Positions 10,450-22,435 of a stretch of DNA of 64,000 bases are shown here, one piece after another. The notes beneath the pieces were generated by a model. It had not been told where the DNA came from, did not search any database, and saw nothing but the letters and a program-made list of their open reading frames with translations. Position numbers and translations under genes: made by a program. Source of the DNA: Carallia brachiata. Taxonomy: Eukaryota; Streptophyta; Magnoliopsida; Malpighiales; Rhizophoraceae. The stretch's first letter is position 1, and every line of letters begins with the position of its first letter. Location of the stretch: positions 1,463,548 to 1,527,547 of the forward strand of contig JADCRB010000066.1 in the NCBI GenBank assembly GCA_021464245.1, in the 5' to 3' direction.

Positions 10450-12710
10450 CAGTTTTTAAAAATGTGAATTCCAATTTTATGCATTTAAATTAAGATTCGA
10501 GCCTAAAATAGCATGACATTGAAATTAAAAAGGCGTTTCAAGATGCGCGAGCTCAAAAAACAAAAGTTTTCCGTAGCTAAGAAATCTGAGATTCAAAAAA
10601 CGTGAAGTTCTATTAAAAAATTTGAGACTCTAATTTAAAAAATTAAGACCTCTATCTTATGCACTCAAATTAATCAAAAAATTAATTTGATATTAATAAA
10701 AATAAAATTGAAAAAAAGTGAGATCCCTATTAAAAAATATGAGATCTTAGTTCAGAAAAATGATGTACATGAATTGAGACCCAAATATAAAATATCATAG
10801 AATCATGTTTCAAAAAGTGATTTACAAAGTGTGAACTCAAAAAAAATTAGCTCGATATTAAAAAAAATTGAGTTTACAAAAAAGTGAGATCCAAAAAAAA
10901 TATGACACGCCAATTTAAAAAAATGAGACCTTGATTCTATACACTCAAATTAAAATCCAAGCCTGAAATAGTGTAGAATTGAGGTTAAAAAAGTAACTCA
11001 AGATGTGTGAGGTTGAAAACAAAAGTTGTCCACTGCCAAGAAAGTTGAGATTAAAAAAAGTGAGATTCAAGTCAAAAAATTAAGGTCTTGATCTCTTGCT
11101 TTCAAATTGATATCTTAGCCTAGAATTTTATAGACTTAAACTAAAAAAGTTATTTAATGGTGTTAATAAAAGTAAAATTGATAAAGAGTGAGACTTTTAT
11201 TAAAAAATGTGAGACTCCAATTTAAAAAGTGAGGCCATAATTTCATATGCATGAACAGAGACCAAAATCTAAAATAGCGTAAAATTATGCTTGAAAAAGT
11301 GATTCAAAAAGCGTGAGTTTGAAAAATTGGCTTGATATTAAGGCAATTAGGTTACAAAAAATGTGAGATCCCCTTAAAAAAATGTGATATGTCAGTTCAA
11401 AAAAGCAAGATCCCGATCTCATACATTCAAATTAAAATCCGAGTTTGAAATAGCATGGAATTGAGATTAAAAAAGTAATTGAAGATATGTGAGCTCAAAA
11501 AAAGAGTTGTCTATTGCTTAGAAATGTGAAATTAAAAAAAGTGAGACCTTATTAAAAAATGAAAGACTCCAATTTAAAAAAGTGAGACATAGCTCCCTTG
11601 CATGCAAATTGATACTCAAGGCTAGAATTCCGTAGACTCAAATTGAAAAAAGTAATTCAATACAGTTGAACTCGAAAAAAATTGATTTGATATTAATAAA
11701 AGTGAGATTGAAAACAATGAAGCCCTCGTTAAAAAATGTGAGACCTTAATTCTAAAAAAGTGAGATTCAATTTCATGCATATGAATTGAGACCCAAATTT
11801 AAAATAGCTTGGAACTGAACATAAAAAAGTGATTCAAAAACTGAGAGCTCGAAAAAAATTGACCTAGTGTTAAGAAAAGTGAGACTCTAATTTAAAAAAA
11901 GTTAGACCTTAATTTAAAAATAGAATATCAATATTTTTAGTCCTAAACCTTTAAATTTTTTAACATTTGAGTCCTAAATCTTTTTGACATTTCATTTGAA
12001 TTCTAAACCTTTTTGACATTTCATTTTAATCATAAACTTTTTGAATCATACTACATCAGTCCTTAAAGTTATAAAAAGTGGTCAATTAATTAATAAATGA
12101 GTTTAACTTAATAAAAATTATTTAAAAAAAGTTAAATATATGAATTAAATATTTTTCTCATCAACAAAATATGCACATTAAATATTTTTTTAATCAACAA
12201 ATATATGAATTAAATAGATAACATGCATATTTTTTATAGAAAAGACATTCAATTCATATATTTAATCTTTTTTTTAAACAATTTTTTGTAAAGTTAAAAT
12301 TATTTTTTAATAGATTGATCACTTTTGGTAAACAGAGGGACTGATTTGATAGAAAATTAAAACGTTTAGGACTCAAATGAAATGTCAAAAAAGTTTAGAA
12401 CTCAAATATAAAATAATTTAAAAGTTTAGGATTAAAAATATTGATATCCCATTTAAAAATGGTAAGACCATGTTCTCATATATCCGAATGGAGACCGGAG
12501 CTTAAAATAGCGTGGAATCGAGATTAAAATAATAATTTAAGATGCTAATAAAGGTGAGATTTAAACAATGGAGATTCCGATCCCATTTATTAAAATTGAG
12601 ACTCGAAGCTCGAAAAATGAGTGAACTCAAACTTAAAAACGCGATTTAAAATGCGTAGGCTAAAATGAATTGGACCTATTGTTAGAAAAATAAGACTTTC
12701 AGAAAGTGAT
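10450..12710 (+). repeat. Degenerate satellite-like tandem array, monomer about 150-178 bp
   Basis: A recurring anchor (variants of gcctaaaatagc followed by gaattgag) appears near 10501, 10783, 10961, 11118, 11266, 11443, 11620, 11796 and 12499. Successive distances are 282 (about two units), 178, 157, 148, 177, 177 and 176, then about 164 once the 11922-12450 insertion and its duplication are removed. Each unit also has GTGAGA blocks spaced by A-runs and a CACTCAAATT box. No coding frame is present. This is an old, strongly diverged tandem array of roughly ten monomers. Its size resembles plant satellites, but nothing shows a centromeric role. Confidence 0.7.
11922..12450. mobile_element. 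MITE with long terminal inverted repeats, inside the satellite-like array
   Basis: The ends are inverted repeats: ATATCAATATTTTTAGTCC near 11925 matches the reverse complement of the end at about 12447 (AATATTGATAT), and similarity continues for roughly 50 bp including AACATTTGAGTCCTAAA-type blocks. The interior is AT-rich and non-coding. ATTTAAAAAT flanks it at 11912-11921 and 12451-12460, a possible 10-bp (Mutator-like) target duplication, but that word is common in the host repeat, so the superfamily is tentative. Confidence 0.75.
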
Positions 12711-12934
12711 ATCTTAAATAAAAATAAAATGAGACCCTACCGTATCTACAAATACATTCCAAGAGAAAATACAATTGAAAACAGCTATGATAAAGACATA
12801 AAACAATTGATGTGTTCGTGTGTTCGTGGCACGTTTACTGGGCACACTTGTCATCTGTAGTCGCTTGCTATCTTTCTTCTTATGAGTTGATTTGAGCATC
12901 AAGCTTTGTGGAACACTAGTGCTACAAGAGTGAC

Positions 12935-13340
12935 AACAGAGGATGCATGGGAATTGACATTAATTCGGATATTTTGCAGAATAAGATTGCAGTATTCTAT
13001 CCGGGCCTGACTGATGGTTCTGTGGCCGAGGTCTGATTGTGGACATAGTGCAAGGTAGGAATTTTCTACAGCGATGTTATTTATTAATCATAGTTGGTAA
13101 CTCGTGATATGGAGACTGTCATAGCTCTTTTCATCATATATCCGAGCCATGAACGGGGAAGCTGTCCATGCAATGCAAGTCTTAGGAAAACTGGAATAAT
13201 CATTCTAGGAGGGGGCCTTCCTAAGCATCACATATGCAATGCCAAGAATATGATGGGAGGGATTTTGGAGCTCTTACCAATGAGAGCCCCAGCGTATCTA
13301 CGTATGCGTTGGCAGATGATGTTTTTAATTGAATACGACT
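12935..13340 (+). pseudogene. DHS: Deoxyhypusine synthase pseudogene fragment
   Basis: Pieces match the C-terminal half of deoxyhypusine synthase, the spermidine-dependent enzyme that modifies eIF5A. At 12990-13020 a frame reads FYPGLTDGS; at about 13031-13055 GLIVDIVQ; at 13138-13160 [11 protein letters not shown]; then [20 protein letters not shown] (about 13178-13240), which holds the conserved active-site lysine region. An intron-like gap (GT near 13056) remains between VDIVQ and IRAMNG, so this is not a processed retrocopy. The exon between LTDGS and GLIVD is missing, there is a TGA at the junction and a one-base loss before RKTG, and the sequence after NA is unrelated. It is therefore a dead fragment. 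Confidence 0.78.
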
Positions 13341-13349
13341 ATCTATTCA

Positions 13350-14070
13350 AGGAATAGAAGTAGCATAATTTATAGTCTTCGTGGGAACAGAGAAAATATA
13401 TATCTGTATCTTTTGCAAATAGCAAGAGAAAGAGAGCGAGATTAGGGAGAGTAATTTCGAAAGAAAGGAAAAAAATTTGCTTTGAGCTTGAGGAGAACAA
13501 GGGAGAAAAAAAAATGTTGGAAAGAAGAAAGAGAACTTAAAGAGAACGTTTGAGAAGAAGCGTTGGAGAAAAAGAAGATGAAAAAAAATATTTCTTCCAA
13601 ATAAGGATTAAAATATTTATTTTATAATTTAAATTATAAGTGATATTAACTTACAATTGTAGGTTGTCATACCACATGTCACTCTATTATGAATTCTGCA
13701 CCTATACAAAATTTTAATTTTCTGCACCATAAAAAAAGTCGAGATTAAATATTTTAATCTTAACATAATTCAAATCCTTTTGAATGTAAAGTTTAAAACT
13801 TGTTTAGCAAGCTGATTTCCTGATATAAGCAGTAGAAACTTTAGTTTAAACTTTAGAATTTTGTATTAGAAATTTGTATTTGAATCCTATGTAACAAGCA
13901 TCTGTGTATATAATGAGATGGGTTGATGAATGAAAATTGAGAGTGAGAGAAGTCAGCTTTGACTCTTCTCCCTCTATACTGGAATGCAGTTGGTTTCTTT
14001 CGTCTTTTGTTCTATACTGCATTTTTTATTTTCTGGTTATGTTGAGTTTCTAAACCTCTTTGAAAACTAT
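13350..14070. other. Intergenic DNA between the DHS fragment and duplicated unit B
   Basis: A-rich sequence with AGAGAA-type purine runs (13420-13590), then the right copy of the 190-bp direct repeat (13744-13940). No coding region is seen. Confidence 0.5.
13744..13940 (+). repeat. Direct repeat, right copy (partner at 9168-9360)
   Basis: Same orientation and similar sequence as 9168-9360. It ends about 130 bp before the start of duplicated unit B, so it may mark a breakpoint. Confidence 0.65.
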
Positions 14071-14144
14071 CAGATACACGTTGCATTGACTGAGAATTCA
14101 AAACCCACAGAAGAAAGGGAATAGATCAATGCTCTTCAGTGTAA

Positions 14145-14770
14145 AACTAGGTTGCATAAATACGGATATGATGACACGGACGCGGATACGACGACACGTC
14201 AATTTTGAAAATATTAAGATATAGATACAATATGAACACGAATATATATATATATATAATTGTATTTATATACACATATATTTAAGTAAATATTATTATT
14301 TAAAATATAAAATAAATCTTATAATATATATATATTTTAAGTATTATTAAGATCTTATAATGTATATCAAATAAATATTAATACTAAAAAAATATGCAAT
14401 TAAAAAAAAGAAAAGGACTACTTCGGTGAAGAAAAAAAGTGCAATTTGAAAAACAAAATTTCCTTCTCTCCCTCGCGCGCCTACAATTCGAAAATTGAAA
14501 TTTATTAAAAATATTATAAAAAAAAATGAAAGAGGCTGGTCTGTCCGGCCGTCAATACATGTCCATCATCCATCAATCATTTATTATTATTATTATTATT
14601 TTTTAAACTGTGTCATTCCCGTGTCCTTGACGTGTCTGAAACGTATCCGAATTTAAAAAAAAAAAATATTTTGTCGGACACTTTTTAATGTGTTGGATAC
14701 GTGTCCGTGCCGTATCCAACGCGTGTCTGACACGGACACTTCACTGAAAACCACCTGTCTGTGCATCTTG
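14145..14770. mobile_element. Non-autonomous insertion with ACACGGACAC-rich ends
   Basis: A 626-bp insertion into unit B, flanked by GTGTAA at 14139-14144 and 14771-14776; the same site is uninterrupted in unit C (about 23637). Both ends are dense in GACACGG / CGTGTCC / GGATACG words arranged as imperfect inverted repeats around an AT-rich core with TA and TTA runs. There is no coding frame. An inverted relative lies at 57440-58045. Confidence 0.6.
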
Positions 14771-14930
14771 GTGTAAGATAATATGTTATAAAGATATTAT
14801 TTTTCCAATAATATATACGGTCAAATATAAGGTTTTACCTATAGTTTTTGTGGTAAGATACTGTTCATTGTATGGATGAACATATAAGTGCTTGTTTCAG
14901 GACTGCATTGGTTAGAGAAATTAGATTGCT

Positions 14931-17915
14931 TTACCTTGCTTCCATATCAGTCATTGACACCTCATTAACTGACCATCGGTTCGGCTGTTGCTCTGCAATC
15001 TCTGCATCCTGCGAGTTCCCCCTAGCGTAGAAGGCTGGTTTCTGAGGAGAAGGCAGCCGGTAAGCATCATTGTATAACATAGAGGTAACGTCCAACATGG
15101 AGGGTCTATCTGTTGGATTCTCCTGGGTGCATAAGAGGCCTATATGAATGCACCTTAGCACTTCATTTTGAAATTCGTCATGTATAGCAGAATCAATCAT
15201 CTCTGAAGCTTTACCTTGATTCCATAGCTCCCATGCCTAAATCAACTCAATTATGAGAAATGGTCAATCTTGGTTCTCGAAACAAAAATGAAGTGTGTGA
15301 TGAGGAACTTACATGCACTACTAGATTGAGTGGACCGTCTGCATAATGAAAACTGTTATTCCTCCTGCCACTGGTGATTTCTAGCAGTAAAACACCAAAG
15401 CTGAACACGTCTGACTTCGTTGAGAAAATGCCCTTAAATGCATACTCAGGGGGCATATAGCCACTACATTTGAGAAACTCCCACATTTAAGCTAACAAAG
15501 CAGACATTATAAGTATGCATAAGGATGAGATTACTTGCAGGTGCGTTTTTCACTTACTATGTTCCAACGACTCGGTTTGTGTTTGCTTTAGATTCGTCTG
15601 ATCCAAATATTTTAGCCATGCCAAAATCTGATATTTTTGGATTCATGTCACTGTCAAGCAAGACATTACCGGCCTTCAGATCTCTGTGTATTATCTTTAA
15701 TCTTGAGTATTTGTGAAGGTAAAGAAGCCCTTGAGCTATCCCTTCAATGATTTTGAACCTGGTTCTCCAGTCTAATGCACTCTTGTTCATGGGATCTATT
15801 CCAAAAAGACTTCCGTAAGTATTAGTAAGACGAGCATTCGAATAGATTGTAATTTGGTTATGTATTTAATGCAACTGACCAAAGAGGAAGAAATCGAGGC
15901 TTTTGTTAGGCATGTACTCATAGATTAAAATCTTTTCTTCTCTTTCAATGCAGCAACCTAGGAGCCTAACAAGATTGTTGTGTTGCAGTTTGGCAATTAC
16001 TTTGACTTCATTCTTGAACTCGATCAATCCTTGTCGAGAGTTTGTTGAAAGTCTTTTGATTGCTACTTCTTGACCATCTGGAAATTGTCCCTGAAACTAA
16101 AACTCATCAGTGTACCAAAACAAGATATTGCCTCATAGTTTCAGAAACCGTTTGGTTGTTGTTCTGCCTGTACTTGTAAAGAATTTCTTTTTTTCCAATC
16201 CAACAAATAAGTGGAACCATACCTTATAAACGGGTCCAAACCCACCTTCTCCAAGCTTATTTGCGGGGGCAAAGTTTAAGGTTGCTGAAACTATGCTTTC
16301 AAAACTGAAAAAGTGTAGTTCATGGTTGTTTCTCTCATACGTACTGTAATTCTGTCTTCTATGTATTCCCAGGTCATGCAGCAGTATCTCCTGCTCTGTG
16401 TTAGCCTTCTTCATAGAGTGAAGATATTCGACAACTTTGTCTCTCGATCTTCTCCATATTTGCAATAGACGCTGGAGCATCCGAAGCAAGGTATCAGTTA
16501 TCCTGGCATGATCTGTGAGTAGTCTCCATATTAATAAGCACAAGAAGCAAAGTGATGATGCCGCCAGAGCCAGTCCTACCCCAATGATTAGCCACTTTAG
16601 TACTTATTTTCTGCAAGGAAAAACAAACTTCAAAATCCCATGTCATGGTTATCTAGGATCAGAATTTGCTTAGTGCTGAATGCGCATTTAAGTGAAATTT
16701 GTTCAATGGATTCGATTTGGTTTCAGGATCCTAAAAGTTAAAAGTTAAAGAAGAAGCCTTTTCAAGAGGAAACAATACTATGAGGCTTACCTTTGGTGTG
16801 GATTACATATATGCCCCGTCGAACTCCATGCATAGTTGTGTCTATAGTTAAACCAGTCCAAATCTGGCAGCCAGTTTCATCTCTCTCATTTGTGGCTGCA
16901 TAGGCAACACAAGAGCAATCCCTTAAGCATTTTTCGCGACAATAGATGATATCATACGCCGCACTTTCATTGAACACGAAACATTTCCAGACACCACAAC
17001 ACCCCACTTGAAGTCAAAATCAGAAATGTCCTTCCTACACTCAGGATAATCCACATCCACACAGCCAACTCTTTTAGAACTAGAGTATGATTCTCTGCAC
17101 GAAACTATGGTTCCCCTAGCATCTGAAAGATGGCCAAATCTGTCAATGGTTATCCTAGCAAAAGATATGAATTTCTCATTTAAATGGTAAGTAAAGTACT
17201 TTTCATCCTCATTTGTGTAACACTCAAATTTGTATGGAAACCCTCGGAACAAGCTGAAAGATTCATTTATCCAATTCCCACTAGTCCAATACACATCATC
17301 TCCCCACCAGATCACTAATTGGCTTGTGCCATTGGTAGTGCTGTCCAATCCAAAAGTGAAGGAACCTGCTGTTAGAGACCATTTTCGACCGGTTAGATAG
17401 TTCATTCCTATTTTCATTCCAGGAAGAAGTGTATCTGTAGGATAGTCGAAACTCTGCCAGAGCTCTCGCTTTACAGATCCATCTATATTCAATTCTCGCA
17501 GAACAAAATTGCCAGAATCAAGTAAAGTGGCACTGGTGTTACCTGAGATGCCTTGAACTGAGGTCATTGCAACAGAGTCTCCAGTACGGCATAAAATCAG
17601 CAGATTTCCATCACTCCCTATTGTAAGTATCGGTGATGAGCCATTGATCGGCCTATGTCGGGAAGACCAGACTACTATCTTGTAACGATCAGGATCATCA
17701 TACAGATCTTCTCCATAAGCCACATGCCATATTCCAATATAGCCATCCCCATTAAGGAATCCTAACCTGAAGTTTTTAGAAGCTGAGACCAATTGGCTAC
17801 CAAACTTGAGCTGTTTTCCTTGCAGCAAAGTATCTGTCTCTGAATATGAAGACCCTATCAGTAGTATGTAACAGATAAAACTCACCAGTGTGAGATTTCT
17901 CCATTTTCTGGCCAT
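14931..17915 (-). pseudogene. G-type lectin S-receptor-like Ser/Thr kinase, copy B (two frame lesions)
   Basis: Exons 17915-16791, 16610-16223, 16090-15880 (211 nt), 15795-15558 (238 nt), 15463-15313 (151 nt) and 15236-14931 (306 nt, ending MEAR-stop). The ectodomain has a signal peptide (MARKW...GSSYS), a B-lectin domain, repeated N-glycosylation motifs (NGS, NTS, NGT) and a PAN/apple domain (YCREKCLRDCSC). Kinase exons 3-6 are open, with VAIKRL, HRDLK, DFGMAK and PPEYAF. A one-base deletion near 16983 shifts frame inside the PAN domain. A second, near 16599 just after the exon 2 acceptor, shifts frame before the membrane segment. This is the least damaged kinase domain of the three. ATG 17969 is an alternative start. 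Confidence 0.87.
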
Positions 17916-17969
17916 GACCTCAAGAATCAGCAGACATTTTAGGAGGAACACAATTAATTTCAATTGCAA

Positions 17970-19161
17970 AAAATGTGCAATTTGATGTTGAAAGTTTCAA
18001 CTGGCTTAGCAGTGTTGACTAAGGACTTGTGAATAGCCTTTTTCATCTTCCAGAAACATTTTATTGCCAAGACACCTATTCCTAGTCTTCGATTGTTCCC
18101 ATTTTTCTCCTGTGTTGGAAATAAATTTCTCATACGTCACACATCATTGACTATCTATTGCTGTCGATTGAAAAAGCTACCAATTTGTGTTTTGTCTAAT
18201 GTACATTTTTTTTTTTTTTTTCAGTTATGAAGGAGGTAGAAAGATTAAAATACCACAACACAGTTATTAAAATTTAAATATAAGAATAGGAGGTTTTAAC
18301 AGGATGTTTGTAACTAATTGTACTACAAGGTTGGGTAACATTATGAGATGGAATACATAGTAGGTCGTGCAAAACTATTGATCTAATTTTTTGGTGTGGT
18401 TTAGACTAGAAGAAATGAAGATAGTTATCTAATAAATACGTAAATAAAAAATATGTAAAAGATGATAATTATATCTTTTATACTTAATAAAGTGATAATA
18501 TTAAATTACTGTTATAGGTCCCTGCCCTCCATGTTTTATCTTTTCCTATAACAAGAATATCAAAACCTTAATTGTAATTGAATATAAAAATATTTTCTTG
18601 CTATTTCATTATATTATGAATTAAAGTTGAGGTGAGATTGGGTAAACAACCTCATGAAGCTTGCTTAAGCACTAGACCTGGGGCCTTAGCCCGATCACAT
18701 CAATTACTTGCTTGAGCACTAGACTTTGGGCTGTCATCCATGGACCAAATGTCCCCAGTAACACCGAAGACTATTCTGAGGACCTTGTCCCACACCAACT
18801 ACTTTCAAATTGATTCAACTAACTGGCAAGTATTCAAAGAAAAAGGTGAAATAAAATACGTTTCAATATACAAGACTATAATATTATGAGATAAAAAAAT
18901 AGTTAAATATATCTAATTTTACTTTTATACTTACAAACATAGTTATTTATGTGATTCAAACTCATAACTTGTAACTTGTAAGTTGATTTTACCAGTGTTA
19001 CCCGTTTGTCATATTCACCAAAATGATCAAGAAGATATCTTATTTACCACAAGAGTTGAGATAATATCAAAGAAAAGTGATTATTATGGCTGGTGCCCAA
19101 CTGGGTTTGGAAAATATTCTAACTAGTCAACATTTCGGAGCTATCTTTATTTTCCATGGCC
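17970..19161. other. Upstream region of RLK-B
   Basis: AT-rich DNA similar to the upstream regions of RLK-A and RLK-C, without the SINEs found there. No gene is seen. The LTR element at 19167 separates this proximal part from its continuation at 22441-23010. Confidence 0.55.
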
Positions 19162-19166
19162 AATAC

Positions 19167-19910
19167 TGTTGGAAAAATTTTCAAAATAGAAAAGTCGTGT
19201 TCCCTAATTAATTTGGTGGTTATGGATATGTGTCTATTGATGAAAGGACATATTGAATAGTCGTATCCACTAAACCCAAAAGACGCATATTTTGGTCAAA
19301 TAACTACCAAATTATTCTCCCTATAAATATGTGAATTGACCATTCACATAAATATAGAGAAGATAGAAAAATTCATACACTTTTGTGAGTAATTTTGGAT
19401 ATTACAATAACTTCTCGAGGGCTCGATTTCAGTATTGCAACCTGCAGTTGAGTGTGTTTCATTTTATCTTGTGAGGGAGTTCGCATTAGAATTTTGCCTT
19501 AAGGAAAGTGACGTTTGTTACACGACTTGAATAGTCGTGTAACTACCAAATTATTGGCCATGTTGAATAGTTGTGTCTACTAAATCTAAAAGACGCATAT
19601 CTTGGCCAAATAACTACCAAATTATTCTCCCTATAAATATGTGAATTGACCATTCACATAAATATAGAGAAGATAGAAAAATTCATACACTTTTGTGAGT
19701 AATTTTGGATATTACAATAACTTCTCGAGGGCTCGATTTCAGTATTGCAACCTGCAATTGAGTGTGCTTCATTTTATCCTGTGAGGGAATTCGCATTATA
19801 CCTATATTACAATTTAGTGAGGGCGAATTTTGCCTTAAGGAAAGTGGCGTTTGTTACACGACTTGAAGTAATTCTTTCATTTTCAATCTCACCCTCTTCT
19901 TATTCCAACA
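19167..19910 (+). repeat. 5' LTR of the LARD-like element, internally duplicated
   Basis: The 744 bp contain two successive LTR-like copies: 19167 to about 19533, then about 19534-19910. The first lacks a short stretch present in the second (TATACCTATATTACAATTT region). The 3' LTR has only one copy, so the duplication arose after insertion or by template switching. Confidence 0.75.
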
Positions 19911-20663
19911 ATTTTAAAGCAAAATTATTTATGATTTGTGATTGGAATTTTTAAAGAATTGACTTCTAAAACTGTGAAATGATCAAGTAAGTTCTTACTT
20001 GATATTTTCTTACTTGTTTGATAACATTAATTAAGAATATCTATGATATGTGGAAAAATCAAGAGTTATAGTAATTCTTTTGGAATAAACATGATGATTA
20101 AGGCAACTAGGTACATGTTATGTTATATTTTCTATTCTACCTTGTGAATTGTCTCGTGGATTACATGTAAACAATGCTAAGCATATTTTGGGGTTAACAT
20201 GTAACATGCATAATAAATAATTACACACATGTAGTGACAAATGTGCACAATAAATGTACTTTTAATACACTGAGTACCCTTTGAATAAGTAAATTATGTT
20301 CATGATAGTAGATTAATTGCATGGTAAATTTTTGTGTATATACACATAGTTATATATGCATGGTAAATTTTTAAATGCATATTCTTGGCATGATAGGTAA
20401 GAATATTTATATCTGACCTTTGTTTGTTTTGTCAATTTTAATTTAATTAAATATGCATGAGATATGCATAAGGCAAGTTAAGTGGAATCGTTCCACGAGA
20501 TCAGGCATAGCCATTGTTGGAATTTGTAATTCCAATCCAAGGGACATAAGAAAAGGTACCTTGAGTATAGAAAGGAAAGAAATTTTTTTTTTAAATTCCT
20601 TACTAGCTATGTGCTAGAGATGGAGTTTCTGGAATTATAATTCCAAGAGACATCAAATTAAAA

Positions 20664-20990
20664 TGAAGAAAAGTGACTTTTCGTGAAAAGAGTCATGACC
20701 ATTGATAGAAAGAGACGCGATCTTTCATGAAAAGAGACGAGACTCTTCAAAGGAAAAGACGTTACTCTTCAGGAGAAGAGACGTGACTCTTCAAAGGAAG
20801 AGAAATGACTTTTCGTAGAAAAAGACATGACCATTACTGGGAAGGGACGTGACTTTTATGGGAAGAGATACAACTTTTCATACAAAGAGATGTGATTCTT
20901 CATAGAAAGAGACGCGACCTTTCATGGAAAGAGACATAATTCTTAATGGGAAAAAGACGTGTTTATTCAAAAAGAGTCATGATTTTTTAT
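20664..20990 (+). repeat. Array of about 15 hairpin-prone 22-bp units
   Basis: Degenerate tandem units of about 20-25 bp with a consensus like GAAGAGACGTGACTCTTC, which is itself an inverted repeat (GAAGAG / CTCTTC around ACGTGA). The period is not a multiple of three, so it is not a coding repeat. It sits inside the LARD-like element. Confidence 0.65.
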
Positions 20991-21492
20991 AAGTGATTAT
21001 TCAAAGTCTTTTCATAAGTCAAATTATTTTTTTTCTTTTACAAATAAAAGAAAGTAGTAGATGACTTATAGACAACTATGTTGTAACATAGACAAACAAA
21101 TAGAAATATTGTGACGCTTATGGATCGCGACCACTAGAGCAAATGCCTTTAATTTATTTAAAGTTAATGACCCTGTAGAGTGAAAGGGTGAGATGTTAAC
21201 CGTTATATTAACGGTATCTCTTAACGTGTAATTTGTGGTACCATAGTAAATACAAAAAACTTTTGAAAAGTCAGTTGCGTATTAAAAGAAGGTTAATTAT
21301 TAACTAAAAGGTTAACAATATTTTGATGAATGAGACATCAAATGAGGGATGAGTTAAAGTCCATAATTATTGATCACCCATGATGGAACCTTGACTCAAC
21401 GCTTGATACAACGTCAAGTCTTGAGTTCAATGAGTCAAAGTACATCATTAGCATGATTTGAAGCATTATACTCATTTTTTTCTTCATCCCGA

Positions 21493-21652
21493 AGTTTCAT
21501 AATGCTTAGTACCCGCAATTAATTGGGAGGTTGAGTTTTAAAAACTCTTAACAAGCTTGAAAGGGTGTTTTAAGTTTCATAATGCTTAGTACCCGCAGTT
21601 AATTGAGAGGTTAAGTTTTAAAAACTCTTAACAGGCTTAAAAGGGTGCTTTA
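21493..21652 (+). repeat. 80-bp tandem duplication
   Basis: Two copies of an 80-bp block (starting GTTTCATAATGCTTAGTACC near 21495 and 21575) with a few differences, inside the LARD-like element. Confidence 0.8.
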
Positions 21653-22000
21653 TAGCAGGAGCCTTAATCTACCTATGTGAATGTGGAATGTGTAGGCCGT
21701 TCCAATAAGTTTAAGGACTTGACTTTAAAACATTCATGAAAAGGATATGGACACAATGACCTTTAATGTGTCAATTATTAAAAAGAGAAGTATAATGTTA
21801 TATAGTCAAATGTGTGGAATATTTCTACAGGATATCAATAAGAATAGTTGGTTCAAAACTTGTCTACCATACTATTCAGATATGTTGTAACGCATATTTC
21901 ACTACGCAAGGTTCAATCTATAAGACACCTTACTTATGCAGTTGACTTCCAAAATTACGAAGAATCCGTTACATTTTCTTATTTGAAAATAGCGGGGTAT

Positions 22001-22435
22001 TGTTGGAGAAATTTTCAAAATAGAAAAGTCGTGTCCTCTAGTTAATTTGGTGGTTATAGATATATGTCTATTGATGAAATGACATGTTGAATAGTCGTGT
22101 CCGCTAAACCCAAACGACGCATATTTTGGCCAAATAACTACCAAATTATTCTCCCTATAAATATATGAATTGACCATTCACATAAATATAGAGAAGATAG
22201 AAAAATTCATATATTTTTGTGAGTAATTTTGGATATTACAATAACTTCTCGAGGGTTCGATTTCAGTATTGTAACATGCAGTTGAGTGTGCTTCATTTTA
22301 TCATGTGAGGGAATTCGCATTATACCTATATTACAATTTAGTGAGGGCGAATTTTGCCTTAAGGAAAGTGGCGTTTGTTACACGACTTGAAGCAATTCTT
22401 TCATTTCCAATTTCACCATCTTTTCTGTTCCAACA
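22001..22435 (+). repeat. 3' LTR of the LARD-like element
   Basis: 435 bp, TGTTGGA...TCCAACA. By eye it differs from the second half of the 5' LTR at roughly one base in twenty over the last 160 bp, so this insertion is older than the gypsy element at 26521. Confidence 0.85.

Larger units (their letters stand above)
19167..22435 (+). mobile_element. Coding-free LTR retrotransposon (LARD-like), 3,269 bp
   Basis: It starts TGTTGGA and ends TCCAACA, with a 5-bp target duplication AATAC at 19162-19166 and 22436-22440; the matching sites in units A and C are uninterrupted. LTRs lie at 19167-19910 and 22001-22435. Each LTR has a CTATAAATA TATA-like box. The sequence just inside the 5' LTR does not resemble the usual plant initiator-Met primer site. 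A purine-rich AGCGGGG precedes the 3' LTR. The interior has no gag or pol frame, only repeats (20664-20990, 21493-21652). It must depend on another element for movement. Confidence 0.85.
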
